From an uncultured Christensenella sp. (lineage in GTDB: Bacteria; Bacillota; Clostridia; Christensenellales; DTU072), in assembly GCA_905210905.1 (NCBI GenBank), contig CAJLYQ010000007.1, positions 1 to 46,888 of the forward strand: a stretch of 46,888 bases of DNA. The letters are read 5' to 3'. Below the pieces are notes generated by a model. The model was not told the origin of the DNA, made no database searches, and saw nothing but the letters and a program-made list of their open reading frames with translations. A program made the translations under genes and the position numbers. How positions within the stretch are numbered: position 1 is the first letter of the stretch; each line of letters begins with the position of its first letter. Shown here one piece after another: positions 8,279-16,436 of the stretch.

Positions 8279-9112
8279 TTACTCTTTGTCTCCTGCCTTA
8301 ACTCCGGAAAAACAAGAATCCATAAGTTCGCTCGTTATCTTTTCCTGACGTATGTGATTGTACTGCCGATTTAACCCCTCGACGAGTTCTTCGCCGTTCG
8401 TCGTGGCTTGCTGCATCGCCGTCATACACTTGTAGTTTACGGCGCACTCGGCAGAACACAGAGCAAAATCTATATACGCCCAAATATACTGTTTAAGTAT
8501 GTTGTCTTCATCTTTCGGGTATTCCAAAATGCCTTCTTCGGATGTCTGAACGGGCACTTCTACGGGAAACAACCTTACCGTGCACGGCGTTTGTCTGGAC
8601 GGATTTTTACCTTTAATCAAAGTGAACACGATATAGATCTCGTCCGTTTCGCCTTTAATAAACGAGTCGGCAAGGTAGTACGCCATATCCCTTATTTCTT
8701 CGTTTACCACGCCTTGCATAAGGTGAAGGAACCTGTTGTTGACGTGGATTTTCTTTTTGTTGAAGTACTCTCTGACGAACTGTCCCACGGCGTAAACTTT
8801 TGCGTCGGGGTCGTCGCCCACCACTTCGGCGGCATAGTCCAGTATTTTGTGGTTATAATCGCCGCAAAGCCCTTTGTCACCGGCAATAACGATATAAGAA
8901 CGCTTCCCGACTTCGCGTTTAGCGGCGAGCGGAGAAGTGATCTTTCCCATTTTTTTAACCACGTCGAACATAAGCGAGAGAAAAACGCCGCTTTTTTCGA
9001 GTTTACGCTCCGCCTTACTCATTTTCGACGCGGAAACGAGTTGCATCGCGCGAGTTATTTTAACGGTTTCGCGCGCGCCGTTTATGCGGTGTTTTATATC
9101 TTGCCCTTTCAT
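8279..9112 (-). CDS. atpG: ATP synthase F1 subunit gamma
   Basis: 277 residues. Central rotor shaft. The family N-terminus KHRINGARETVKITRAMQLV and the C-terminal EELVEGLNRQYNHIRQEKIT coiled-coil signature are clear, and IVIAGDKGLCGDYN in the Rossmann-like domain matches the family GDRGLCG motif. The ATG overlaps the atpA stop as ATGA. Confidence 0.95.
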   Translation of the reverse strand: MKGQDIKHRINGARETVKITRAMQLVSASKMSKAERKLEKSGVFLSLMFDVVKKMGKITSPLAAKREVGKRSYIVIAGDKGLCGDYNHKILDYAAEVVGDDPDAKVYAVGQFVREYFNKKKIHVNNRFLHLMQGVVNEEIRDMAYYLADSFIKGETDEIYIVFTLIKGKNPSRQTPCTVRLFPVEVPVQTSEEGILEYPKDEDNILKQYIWAYIDFALCSAECAVNYKCMTAMQQATTNGEELVEGLNRQYNHIRQEKITSELMDSCFSGVKAGDKE

Positions 9113-10602
9113 ATTCTGACGCCGTACTCTTTCGTCGCTTCGAGTATTTTCTTTTCGTTTTCTTCGCTTAAAAGTCCCGTTTTTGCGATTTCTTTCGCAA
9201 CTTTGGAATATCTCTTATGGAAGAAGTCGATAAATCCTTCGAGATACTTGCCTACGTCTTTAACCGCAACGTCTTTAAGCATGTCGTTCATCGCGACGTA
9301 CAGTTCCACAACCGTGTCCGCCATAGAAACGGGCGCGTACTGCGGCTGTTTTATTACTTCGGTAAGACGTTCGCCTTTTTCGATAACCGCTCTCGTGGAC
9401 GCGTCCACGTCCGAGCCGAAACGGGAAAACAGTACCATTTCGCGATAGTGCGCAAGGTCAAGACGGGTTTTTCCCGAAACCTTTCTCATCGCCTTTTCCT
9501 GCGCCGCGCCGCCTACTCTCGATACCGACAAACCTACGTTTATCGCAGGACGGATACCCGAGTTGAAAAGTTCTTCTTCGAGATAAATCTGTCCGTCGGT
9601 AATACTTATTACGTTGGTCGGAATGTACGCCGAGATATCCCCGGCAAGAGTTTCTATTATCGGCAAAGCCGTTATGCTGCCGCCGCCTTGTTCTTTGGAC
9701 AGTTTCGCGCTTCTTTCGAGAAGTCTCGAATGGAGATAGAATATGTCGCCGGGGTACGCTTCTCTTCCCGAAGGACGTCTTAAAAGAAGAGAAATCGTTC
9801 TGTACGCGACGGCGTGTTTCGTAAGGTCGTCGTAAACGATAAGCACGTCTTTGCCGTTATACGCGAAATGCTCGGCTATCGCCGCGCCGGTATAAGGCGC
9901 GAGATACTGCAAGGGCGCGTTTTGTCCGGCGGTAGCGGCTACCACTATGGTATACGCCATCGCTCCGCGTTCTTTCAGAATTTTTATGATTTTCGCTACG
10001 CTCGACGCTTTCTGTCCGATTGCGACGTAAATGCAGGTTACGTTCTTGCCTTGCTGATTGAGTATCGTGTCTATCGCGACGGCGGTTTTGCCCGTCTGTC
10101 TGTCGCCGATGATAAGTTCTCTCTGCCCTTTGCCGATAGGTATCATACTGTCGATTGCTTTGATACCGGTATAAAGCGGCTCGCAAACTTTGCTTCGCTC
10201 GAAAATTTCGGGCGCCGGGTTTTCGATATTACGATACGTCTTGCATATAGGTTTCGCTTCGCCGTCGAGCGGATTGCCCAGCGGGTCGACCACTCTTCCG
10301 AGCAACGCTCTGCCTACGGGAATACTTACTATTCTGCCCGTGGTATACGCTATATCCCCTGCGGACGCCGTGCCGGCAAGCACGATCGCGCCGACCAGTT
10401 TCTCTTCCAGGTTAAGCGCAAGCGCGTAGTTTTCGCCGCCTAAGTACACAAGTTCGTTGTTTTTTACGTTTTTCAAACCGTCGATAAGGATAACGCCGTC
10501 GTTGCAGGACACGATACGTCCGGCAGCCTGCGCTTTGATTGCGGGAGTATATCCCTTAATCGCTTCCTTTACTTCACGGGTGATAAAATCGAAGTCGCTC
10601 AT
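9109..10602 (-). CDS. atpA: ATP synthase F1 subunit alpha
   Basis: 497 residues. Non-catalytic nucleotide-binding subunit of the F1 head. Walker A is GDRQTGKTAVAIDTI. The ALPIIETLAGDISAYIPTNV and RPAINVGLSVSRVGGAAQ motifs are typical of alpha. The ATG overlaps the stop of the short atpH (ATGA). Its N-terminal segment is complete, which matters because it is the normal docking site for the N-terminal delta domain that is absent here. Confidence 0.97.
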   Translation of the reverse strand: MSDFDFITREVKEAIKGYTPAIKAQAAGRIVSCNDGVILIDGLKNVKNNELVYLGGENYALALNLEEKLVGAIVLAGTASAGDIAYTTGRIVSIPVGRALLGRVVDPLGNPLDGEAKPICKTYRNIENPAPEIFERSKVCEPLYTGIKAIDSMIPIGKGQRELIIGDRQTGKTAVAIDTILNQQGKNVTCIYVAIGQKASSVAKIIKILKERGAMAYTIVVAATAGQNAPLQYLAPYTGAAIAEHFAYNGKDVLIVYDDLTKHAVAYRTISLLLRRPSGREAYPGDIFYLHSRLLERSAKLSKEQGGGSITALPIIETLAGDISAYIPTNVISITDGQIYLEEELFNSGIRPAINVGLSVSRVGGAAQEKAMRKVSGKTRLDLAHYREMVLFSRFGSDVDASTRAVIEKGERLTEVIKQPQYAPVSMADTVVELYVAMNDMLKDVAVKDVGKYLEGFIDFFHKRYSKVAKEIAKTGLLSEENEKKILEATKEYGVRI

Positions 10603-10823
10603 TTCAATTTACCTTTAACCGCTTTTTCCAGCGAAGAAAGTCTGCCCGACACGCTTCCGTCGAACACTTCGTTGCCGTCGAAAATGATAATTCCGCCGAT
10701 AATGGCGTCGTCGACGACGTAGTTTACTTTGATTTCGCCGTACTTGGTGACAAACTCTTTTTCGAGTTCGGTTTTGCGTTCTTCGCTCAAAGGCGCGGCG
10801 GTGGTAACCGTAAGTTTAGTCAT
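10599..10823 (-). CDS. atpH: ATP synthase delta subunit, C-terminal domain only
   Basis: 74 residues, against about 175-185 for a normal F1 delta/OSCP subunit. What is present matches the C-terminal part of delta: APLSEERKTELEKEF, then VDDAIIGGIIIFDGNEVFDG and SVSGRLSSLEKA, corresponding to the conserved DPsLiGGi...D.Sv..rL stretch. The N-terminal helical bundle that binds alpha is missing. The ATG overlaps the end of an intact atpF by 8 bp, and the stop overlaps atpA, so no room or frameshifted remnant for the missing half is visible. This looks like a natural short form rather than a sequencing error. It probably still contacts subunit b through its C-terminal domain. Confidence 0.88.
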   Translation of the reverse strand: MTKLTVTTAAPLSEERKTELEKEFVTKYGEIKVNYVVDDAIIGGIIIFDGNEVFDGSVSGRLSSLEKAVKGKLK

Positions 10824-11346
10824 CGCCCTTCCACTCCTTGATACACTCGTCTATGAGTTTGTCGTTGTCTTTCTCGGAAAGTTCTCTTCCGAGTATTTCT
10901 TTCGCTATGCCCACCGCAAGAGAGGCGACGTCGGTCTTCGCGCCGAGTACCGCTTTTTGCCTTTCGTCGTTCGCGTCCTGCTCCGCCTGCGTGCGTATGT
11001 TTTCCGCTTCCTCTCTCGCCTCGGCAAGAATCTCTTCGCGTTCTATAACCGCCGCTTTCTTCTCTTCGTCCATTTCAAGTACGCGCTTTTTCGCTTCTTC
11101 TTCGGCGTTTTTCGCGCGTTCTTCGCTTTCTTTAACGACAAGAAGGGCTTCTTCTCTCACTTTATCGGCTTTGCCCACTTCGTCGGCGATTTCCTGTTTA
11201 CGCTTGTCCATAAACTTTTTTACCGGTTTGTAAAGAAGAAAGGTAAGTCCGACGAACAGTATGACGAAGTTGGCTAAATAAAGAAGTATCTTTTGCCAAC
11301 TAAGTCCCAGCGTAGCGAAAATATCCGCTCCAAACAAGTTTTCCAT
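10816..11346 (-). CDS. atpF: ATP synthase Fo subunit b
   Basis: 176 residues. Peripheral stalk. One N-terminal membrane helix (LLYLANFVILFVGLTFLLY) precedes a long charged coiled coil rich in Glu, Lys and Arg, ending VGIAKEILGRELSEKDND. The length is slightly above the typical 160-170, with no sign of fusion to delta. It sits between atpE and the short atpH. Confidence 0.94.
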   Translation of the reverse strand: MENLFGADIFATLGLSWQKILLYLANFVILFVGLTFLLYKPVKKFMDKRKQEIADEVGKADKVREEALLVVKESEERAKNAEEEAKKRVLEMDEEKKAAVIEREEILAEAREEAENIRTQAEQDANDERQKAVLGAKTDVASLAVGIAKEILGRELSEKDNDKLIDECIKEWKGDD

Positions 11347-11358
11347 CGTATCTCCTTA

Positions 11359-11598
11359 TTACAGTACGAGTATAAGCAATCCTACGACCAACGCGTAAAT
11401 GATTGCGGTTTCGATAAATACCAAGCCGAGTATAAGAGTGGATTTGATTTTGGAATCCGCTTCGGGTTGCTTCGCAACTCCGTCAATTGCTTTGCTTACG
11501 GCAAACCCCATAGCGATAGCACCGGCAAGAGCCGCAAGCGCAATGGCTATACCTGCTCCGAGAGCAGCCATTCCTTCAACTGCCAATAACGATAACAT
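11359..11598 (-). CDS. atpE: ATP synthase Fo subunit c
   Basis: 79-residue two-helix proteolipid forming the rotor ring. Helix 1 is Gly/Ala-rich, the polar loop reads AKQPEADSK, and helix 2 carries the ion-binding Glu in FIETAIIYALV. The Gln of Na+-binding c subunits (GQG in helix 1) is replaced by Met here (AMG), while Thr follows the Glu, so the residues favour H+ over Na+ coupling (inference). I chose ATG 11598, which has GGAGG eight bases upstream. An upstream in-frame TTG at 11613 overlaps that RBS and is unlikely. Confidence 0.94.
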   Translation of the reverse strand: MLSLLAVEGMAALGAGIAIALAALAGAIAMGFAVSKAIDGVAKQPEADSKIKSTLILGLVFIETAIIYALVVGLLILVL

Positions 11599-11640
11599 TT
11601 TTTCGTCCTCCAAAAAGTTATTTTTTGTTTTTTATGAATT

Positions 11641-12399
11641 TTATTCCGCACTCTCGCTCGTGGCGATTTTAGCGGATTTTTTTATGCGTTTAGCCTTTTT
11701 TTGCTTCTTTTCAAGCGGTTCCGCCGCTTCTCCGAAGAACATCGACGTAAGCAAAGTAAGTATGTACGTCTGCACTACGGCGTGCATCAAAGTAAACATT
11801 ACCGCAACGAATATCGGTAAAACGACGGTTTTCGACATAACGTCGAACGCAACGTAAATAAGTTCGGTCACCAGTACGCCGCCGATTATCGCGCCGAACA
11901 GACGGAACGACATACTTATCGGCAAAGAAAAGTCCTTGAGTACCCCCATCGCGCCGCGCGCCTTGTTGTAACGTATTCCGCCCGACATAATTATGCCGTA
12001 CGACATAAAGCCCATCACCACGCACGCGTTGAGATCGCCCATAACCGCGCGGAATCCCAGAAGTTCGATGAGCGTTCCGAAAAACACGAAAAGCCCCGCG
12101 CTGAAAATGTACGCTCCGAGATAACCGTTGTGATACGGCGAATTGCCCTTCGCAAGGTTGTCGAAAAATCCTACCAGCGTTTCCAGCATAAGTTGGAATT
12201 TTCCCGGTACTTTTTTGAATCTCGGAATAACGAATATACGGACGATCGCCGCAAACAGCAAAAGCACGCCCGTCACTATAAGCGCAGAGTAAAACGACGG
12301 ACTTACCCCTATTCCGAGAAAATCCACGTTTTCGGGGAACAACGCTTCCCGCATTATATCCCCCACGTTTTTATTAGCCGATATAATCGTTTCGTTCAA
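11641..12399 (-). CDS. atpB: ATP synthase Fo subunit a
   Basis: 252-residue polytopic membrane protein forming the ion half-channels. Recognisable parts are PGKFQLMLETLVGFFDN, the SLPISMSFRLFGAIIGG helix with the essential Arg, and the C-terminal MHAVVQTYILTLLTSMFFGEA. Translation should start at TTG (12397-12399), which has GGAGG six bases upstream; the next in-frame ATG would remove the N-terminal segment. It is the first gene of the operon, and no atpI is visible upstream. Confidence 0.93.
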   Translation of the reverse strand: MNETIISANKNVGDIMREALFPENVDFLGIGVSPSFYSALIVTGVLLLFAAIVRIFVIPRFKKVPGKFQLMLETLVGFFDNLAKGNSPYHNGYLGAYIFSAGLFVFFGTLIELLGFRAVMGDLNACVVMGFMSYGIIMSGGIRYNKARGAMGVLKDFSLPISMSFRLFGAIIGGVLVTELIYVAFDVMSKTVVLPIFVAVMFTLMHAVVQTYILTLLTSMFFGEAAEPLEKKQKKAKRIKKSAKIATSESAE

Positions 12400-12446
12400 A
12401 CCACGCCTCCTTACGCGTTGCGCGTGACCTCAATAAATATTGCTCT

Positions 12447-12475
12447 ATTATATAACTACTTCTCTTTTTTGTAAA
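12447..12475 (-). promoter_or_regulatory. Promoter of the atp operon
   Basis: -35 TTTACA (12470-12475), 17-bp spacer, consensus -10 TATAAT (12447-12452). It is about 48 nt upstream of the TTG start of atpB. Confidence 0.88.
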
Positions 12476-12505
12476 GCGTTATTTCCTTCGCGCGTTCTTA
12501 AATTT

Positions 12506-15409
12506 TTATTTACCCTTTTTTAACAAATAAGTCTTTATCTCGTGCGGCTCGAAAATCGGAAAATCTACCGCTTTTTCGCCGTTTTCAAGCATATCCGTTT
12601 CGTACGCGACGAACCCTTCGGGCATAACGAAACGACCCCTTGCCGCTTTGCCGAACCGTTCGTAAGCGCGTATAACCACGCCGTCGCCTTTTTCGGCGCA
12701 CTTAACCGTTTCCGTAATTACACCTTCCGCTTTAACGCCGTATACGGACGGTATACAAACCTTTTCGTCGACGCACAAAGGCGGATTGACGAAATTGTAC
12801 GCGTCTTTCACGACGGTCGCCTTATCCGGAGCAAACCCCACCGCGTAGGTAAAACTATGCTCGCCCCTGTCGCAGTTCTCGTCCGGAAAAGTCGGCGCGC
12901 GCAAAAGATTAAGACTGACTTCTCCGTCCTGCACTCTGTACCCGAACTTGCTTCCGCCCGCAACGAAGAAATACCCTTGTTCTTCGTCGCCTACGCAAGC
13001 GTATTTTTGTCCGCAGACTTCGTACATCGCTCTCTCTTCGCTCGTTTCCGTTTTCGTGCTTCTGTCGATAGAACCAAACTGAATATCGAAGTTCGCTTTA
13101 TCCGAATATATCGCCGTTTCAAACACCGCTCTGAGCATTTTGTGCGTTTCGCTCCACCCTATTTGGGTGTCGAAATATATATTTTTGGTATCCTTAACGT
13201 ATATTTCTTGTTTGATGAACGTTTTGCCGTGCACGTAAGAAGATATTATCGTCGCGCGGTCGGCAATCACTGCGAACGACGTTTTTACGAGCGTCGGCTT
13301 TTTCTTGGGTTTCGTCAGATAATCCCGTTCTATATCCCACGCGTCGTAACGCGACTTCGGATCGGAAAAAATAACGAGCGAATGGAAAACGCCGCTTTTT
13401 GCGTATTCTTTCTTTTCGATTTTGTCGTAAACCGAAGTTATTTCGCCCGTGGTTTTGCTTACCGTGACTTTCAAAAACGCGTTCTCGATATAGTCTTCGC
13501 CCGCGCATAAATACGGACTTCCGCATTTAATCGGCTCGCACGAAGAGTAGGGAGCGCAAACGGCTCGGTACGTTTCGCCGCCGCGCACGACGATTTCGTT
13601 AATCGCAAACGGCGACGGGTTGATTACGGTAAAACCTTTGCCTCCGGATAAAGATTTTATCCTTTCGTCCGCGGCTTTTTCCGCAAGCGCGCACACTTCG
13701 GCGTAGTCTTCCACGCTTTCTCTATGCACCCTTTCTATGCTCGACCCCGGCAAAATATCGTGGAATTGGTTGGTTAAAATCCGCTTCCACAGTTCGTCGC
13801 GGCGTTCGTATTTGTCGCCGGTAACCGCTTCCAACCATTCCAGAACGTGCATTTTCCGCTCGGCAAGAAGGTTATAAAACTTGTTCTTCGCCTGCGCGGT
13901 AAGCGTTCCCTGATGCGTTTCGAGATAAAGTTCCCCTTCGTAACGTGGCAACGGTTTTTTTTCGAGTTTTCGGAAAAGAGAAACCGAACTTCCCGAAACC
14001 GCTTTGGGAGCGTACTTGCCGCCCGAACGTTTGAGCATTTCGAGATGTCCTTCGCCCGGTCCGCCGCCACCGTCGCTTACGCCGTAAATAACGAGCGCGT
14101 TGCCCGCTTCTTTCTGAACGTTTTTCACGTCCGCTTTAACGAACGCCATCGGACTTGCCGAACAGCAGTACGACCCTTCGGGCGCAATATGGGCGATGAC
14201 GGAACTTCCGTCCGGAGCGACCCATTCGAAAGACTGCAGCGGAAACTTGTTGTATTTGTTGCGGTGCAGTTTTATCGTCATAAAATACTTTTTGCCCACG
14301 CCTTTGAAAATTTGCGGCAAAGTCGCCGGGAATCCGAACGCGTCCGGGAGCCATACTACGTCGCTGTTCTTGCCGAAACGGCTTTCAAAATACTCTCCGC
14401 CGTATAAAAACTGTCGGATAATGCTTTCTCCGCTCGGCACGTTGCAGTCGCACTCCGTCCACATTCCGCCCTGAATCTCTATTCCGCCGCTTGCTACCGC
14501 TTTTTTTATTTTTTCAAACAAACCGCTCTCGGTTTGTTCCACCCATTCGAACATTTGCGCCTGACTTGCGCCGAAAACGAAATCGTAGTCATTAAGGTAC
14601 GTTACTACGTTGGAAAACGTGCGCACCGCCTTGCGTTTCCCTTCACGGATAGGCCACTTCCAGGCAAGGTCGAGATGTCCGTGTCCGACGGCGGTATACT
14701 CGACGCCTTGGGTTTGCTTTTCGGCAAAAAACGGCTCGAGAATTTTTCTCGCCTCGGCAATTTTGTTTTCCTTATATAAAACGTAACTGTCGTTAAACGC
14801 CTTTTTCATTTCACGAACGCCGTTTCCGTCGATAAATTTGCTTTTCCCCGAAGTCGCGACGGTAAGGAAAACGGCAAGACAGTCGTAGTAGTAATCGCGC
14901 TTTTCTTCGTTGACTACCGCAACGTCCGCTTTAATGTATCTCGGATTGTAGAAAAACATTCCGACGTAACCGTTGTTGCCGCAGTCGAGTTCGATATTTA
15001 TCCGCTCGCCGCCTTCCGCTTTCTCGTATAACGGCACTACCTGCTTGCCGAACAACGGTTGACCTACGTCAATGGTGGAGAGAATGGGAGTAACCGCGCA
15101 AACCGGCTCGCCGTTTACGTACGCTTCCCCTTCCGCTCCCACTTTGATTAAAGCCACGACTTTTTTGCCTTTCGCGCTTTGCGGAACGGTGCCGGTAAAA
15201 CGGAACACCGAACAAGCGAATTTTTCCTTCGTCCAGTGCTTGCCCCGTCCGATCGGCGCAAAGAGAAGTTCGTCCCGTTTCTCTTTCGGAACTGGTTCGT
15301 CGGTAACCGCCGCTATGGCGTCCATTTCGGAAACCGTTTCGTATATGCCCCGTTTCATAGCCATAAGTTTGGCGAAAAACATAGGGGAAGAAAAAAACTT
15401 TTCTATCAT
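12506..15409 (-). CDS. Alpha-mannosidase, glycoside hydrolase family 38
   Basis: 967 residues, close to the family norm of 850-1050. It releases alpha-linked mannose from glycans. No signal peptide is seen, so it is predicted cytoplasmic and to act on imported oligosaccharides. After an N-terminal accessory domain the zinc/catalytic motif GHGHLDLAWKWP appears near residue 245. The catalytic nucleophile Asp lies in VVWLPDAFGFPATLPQI, and GGMWTECDCNVPSGES also matches GH38. The beta-sandwich C-terminal half follows. The ATG overlaps the stop of the upstream sugar kinase, so the pair is an operon, with the kinase probably acting on the released or partner sugar. Confidence 0.93.
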   Translation of the reverse strand: MIEKFFSSPMFFAKLMAMKRGIYETVSEMDAIAAVTDEPVPKEKRDELLFAPIGRGKHWTKEKFACSVFRFTGTVPQSAKGKKVVALIKVGAEGEAYVNGEPVCAVTPILSTIDVGQPLFGKQVVPLYEKAEGGERINIELDCGNNGYVGMFFYNPRYIKADVAVVNEEKRDYYYDCLAVFLTVATSGKSKFIDGNGVREMKKAFNDSYVLYKENKIAEARKILEPFFAEKQTQGVEYTAVGHGHLDLAWKWPIREGKRKAVRTFSNVVTYLNDYDFVFGASQAQMFEWVEQTESGLFEKIKKAVASGGIEIQGGMWTECDCNVPSGESIIRQFLYGGEYFESRFGKNSDVVWLPDAFGFPATLPQIFKGVGKKYFMTIKLHRNKYNKFPLQSFEWVAPDGSSVIAHIAPEGSYCCSASPMAFVKADVKNVQKEAGNALVIYGVSDGGGGPGEGHLEMLKRSGGKYAPKAVSGSSVSLFRKLEKKPLPRYEGELYLETHQGTLTAQAKNKFYNLLAERKMHVLEWLEAVTGDKYERRDELWKRILTNQFHDILPGSSIERVHRESVEDYAEVCALAEKAADERIKSLSGGKGFTVINPSPFAINEIVVRGGETYRAVCAPYSSCEPIKCGSPYLCAGEDYIENAFLKVTVSKTTGEITSVYDKIEKKEYAKSGVFHSLVIFSDPKSRYDAWDIERDYLTKPKKKPTLVKTSFAVIADRATIISSYVHGKTFIKQEIYVKDTKNIYFDTQIGWSETHKMLRAVFETAIYSDKANFDIQFGSIDRSTKTETSEERAMYEVCGQKYACVGDEEQGYFFVAGGSKFGYRVQDGEVSLNLLRAPTFPDENCDRGEHSFTYAVGFAPDKATVVKDAYNFVNPPLCVDEKVCIPSVYGVKAEGVITETVKCAEKGDGVVIRAYERFGKAARGRFVMPEGFVAYETDMLENGEKAVDFPIFEPHEIKTYLLKKGK

Positions 15410-16275
15410 AACGCAAGCGCTCCTTCGTGTAACGTCGCTTCCGCTCCTTTTTGGTTCGCCCGATAGGCTATGCGCTTGACGTTTTCTTCGTTGAGATTGT
15501 CAAATCCGACTTCGTCCACCCCGGCAAGAAACGCTCCGAAAAACGCGTCCCCCGCTCCCGTGGTGTCTACCGGCTCGACCGGCTCGCTCTCCGCAGTCAC
15601 GAGTTTGTCGCCGAGTTTGATCATACTTCCGTCCCTGCCCAGAGTTACGCAGACGACGGGGTTTTCGAGAGAAGAAAAAACTTCGTTGAACGTCTTTCCG
15701 TACACGAGTTCGGATTCTTCTTCGCTGAACTTGACTATATCTGCTTCTTCGATTATTTTTTTGCAGGCGTCTACCGCCTTTTCGTCGTACTTAAACACGT
15801 CTTCGCGATAGTTTACGTCGAAAGAAACTTTGATTTTGCGTTTTTTGCTCTCTTTAAGCGCTTCAAACGCTATTTTTCGTCCGACTTTGTCGCTTAACAT
15901 CAAAGAGCCGATATGGACTATGTCCGGGCGCACTTCGTCGAACAAATCGTCGCTTATCTCGATATGATAATCCGCGCTGTCCCTGCGAAGAAAAGTAAAA
16001 TCACGCTCGCCGCTTTCGTCTATGGAAACGAACGCTATAGTCGTGTTGCGCTCTTCGTCCGTTTGTATCATACATTTTAAGGGGAATTTTCTCGCTTCCC
16101 TTTTAAGGAACTTTCCTATCGGATCGTCGCCCACTCTTCCGAGAAAAACGACTTCCGCTCCGCAAGTCGACGCGTTGACCGCAACGTTAAACGGCGCGCC
16201 GCCTATATGCGCCCTGATCTCCCCGGAATCGTTCATCACCATATCCGCCAGTATCTCGCCTATACAAAGTATCAT
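15406..16275 (-). CDS. Fructokinase-like PfkB carbohydrate kinase
   Basis: 289 residues. ATP-dependent phosphorylation of a hexose, most likely fructose by similarity in layout to ScrK-type enzymes. Visible motifs are MILCIGEILADMV, HIGGAPFNVAVNASTCGAEV with FLGRVGDDPIGKFLK, and the classical C-terminal VEPVDTTGAGDAFFGAF with catalytic Asp. It differs from the two PfkB proteins at 2180-4621, which have a GRGD variant. It has its own promoter and is translationally coupled to the GH38 gene. Mannose, fructose or another released monosaccharide are all possible substrates. Confidence 0.88.
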   Translation of the reverse strand: MILCIGEILADMVMNDSGEIRAHIGGAPFNVAVNASTCGAEVVFLGRVGDDPIGKFLKREARKFPLKCMIQTDEERNTTIAFVSIDESGERDFTFLRRDSADYHIEISDDLFDEVRPDIVHIGSLMLSDKVGRKIAFEALKESKKRKIKVSFDVNYREDVFKYDEKAVDACKKIIEEADIVKFSEEESELVYGKTFNEVFSSLENPVVCVTLGRDGSMIKLGDKLVTAESEPVEPVDTTGAGDAFFGAFLAGVDEVGFDNLNEENVKRIAYRANQKGAEATLHEGALAL

Positions 16276-16315
16276 AATGAAAACCGCCTTATATTTTGCT
16301 TATTTTATAACTCAT

Positions 16316-16344
16316 ATAATAACTTAAATCGAAAAATAAGTCAA
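16316..16344 (-). promoter_or_regulatory. Promoter of the sugar kinase/alpha-mannosidase operon
   Basis: -35 TTGACT (16339-16344), 17-bp spacer, -10 TATTAT (16316-16321), about 40 nt upstream of the kinase ATG. Confidence 0.78.
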
Positions 16345-16370
16345 CGCACCCTTTCTTCGATAAAAGTAAA

Positions 16371-16392
16371 ACCGACGAATTCTTTCGCCGGT
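16371..16392 (-). terminator. Terminator of the alpha-galactosidase gene
   Basis: Stem ACCGGCGA/TCGTCGGT with one G-U pair, followed on the minus strand by TTTACTTTT. It lies about 45 nt after the GH27 stop and upstream of the next promoter. Confidence 0.72.
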
Positions 16393-16436
16393 CTTTGCTA
16401 TAAATCTTTTTTTCCGGTAACGCTCGGTTGCGGCGG

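Noticed and set aside
10599..11346. Frameshift between atpF and atpH as the reason for the short delta
   Set aside because: atpF is full-length with a proper C-terminus and atpH has its own ATG; no leftover delta N-terminal sequence was seen in other frames.
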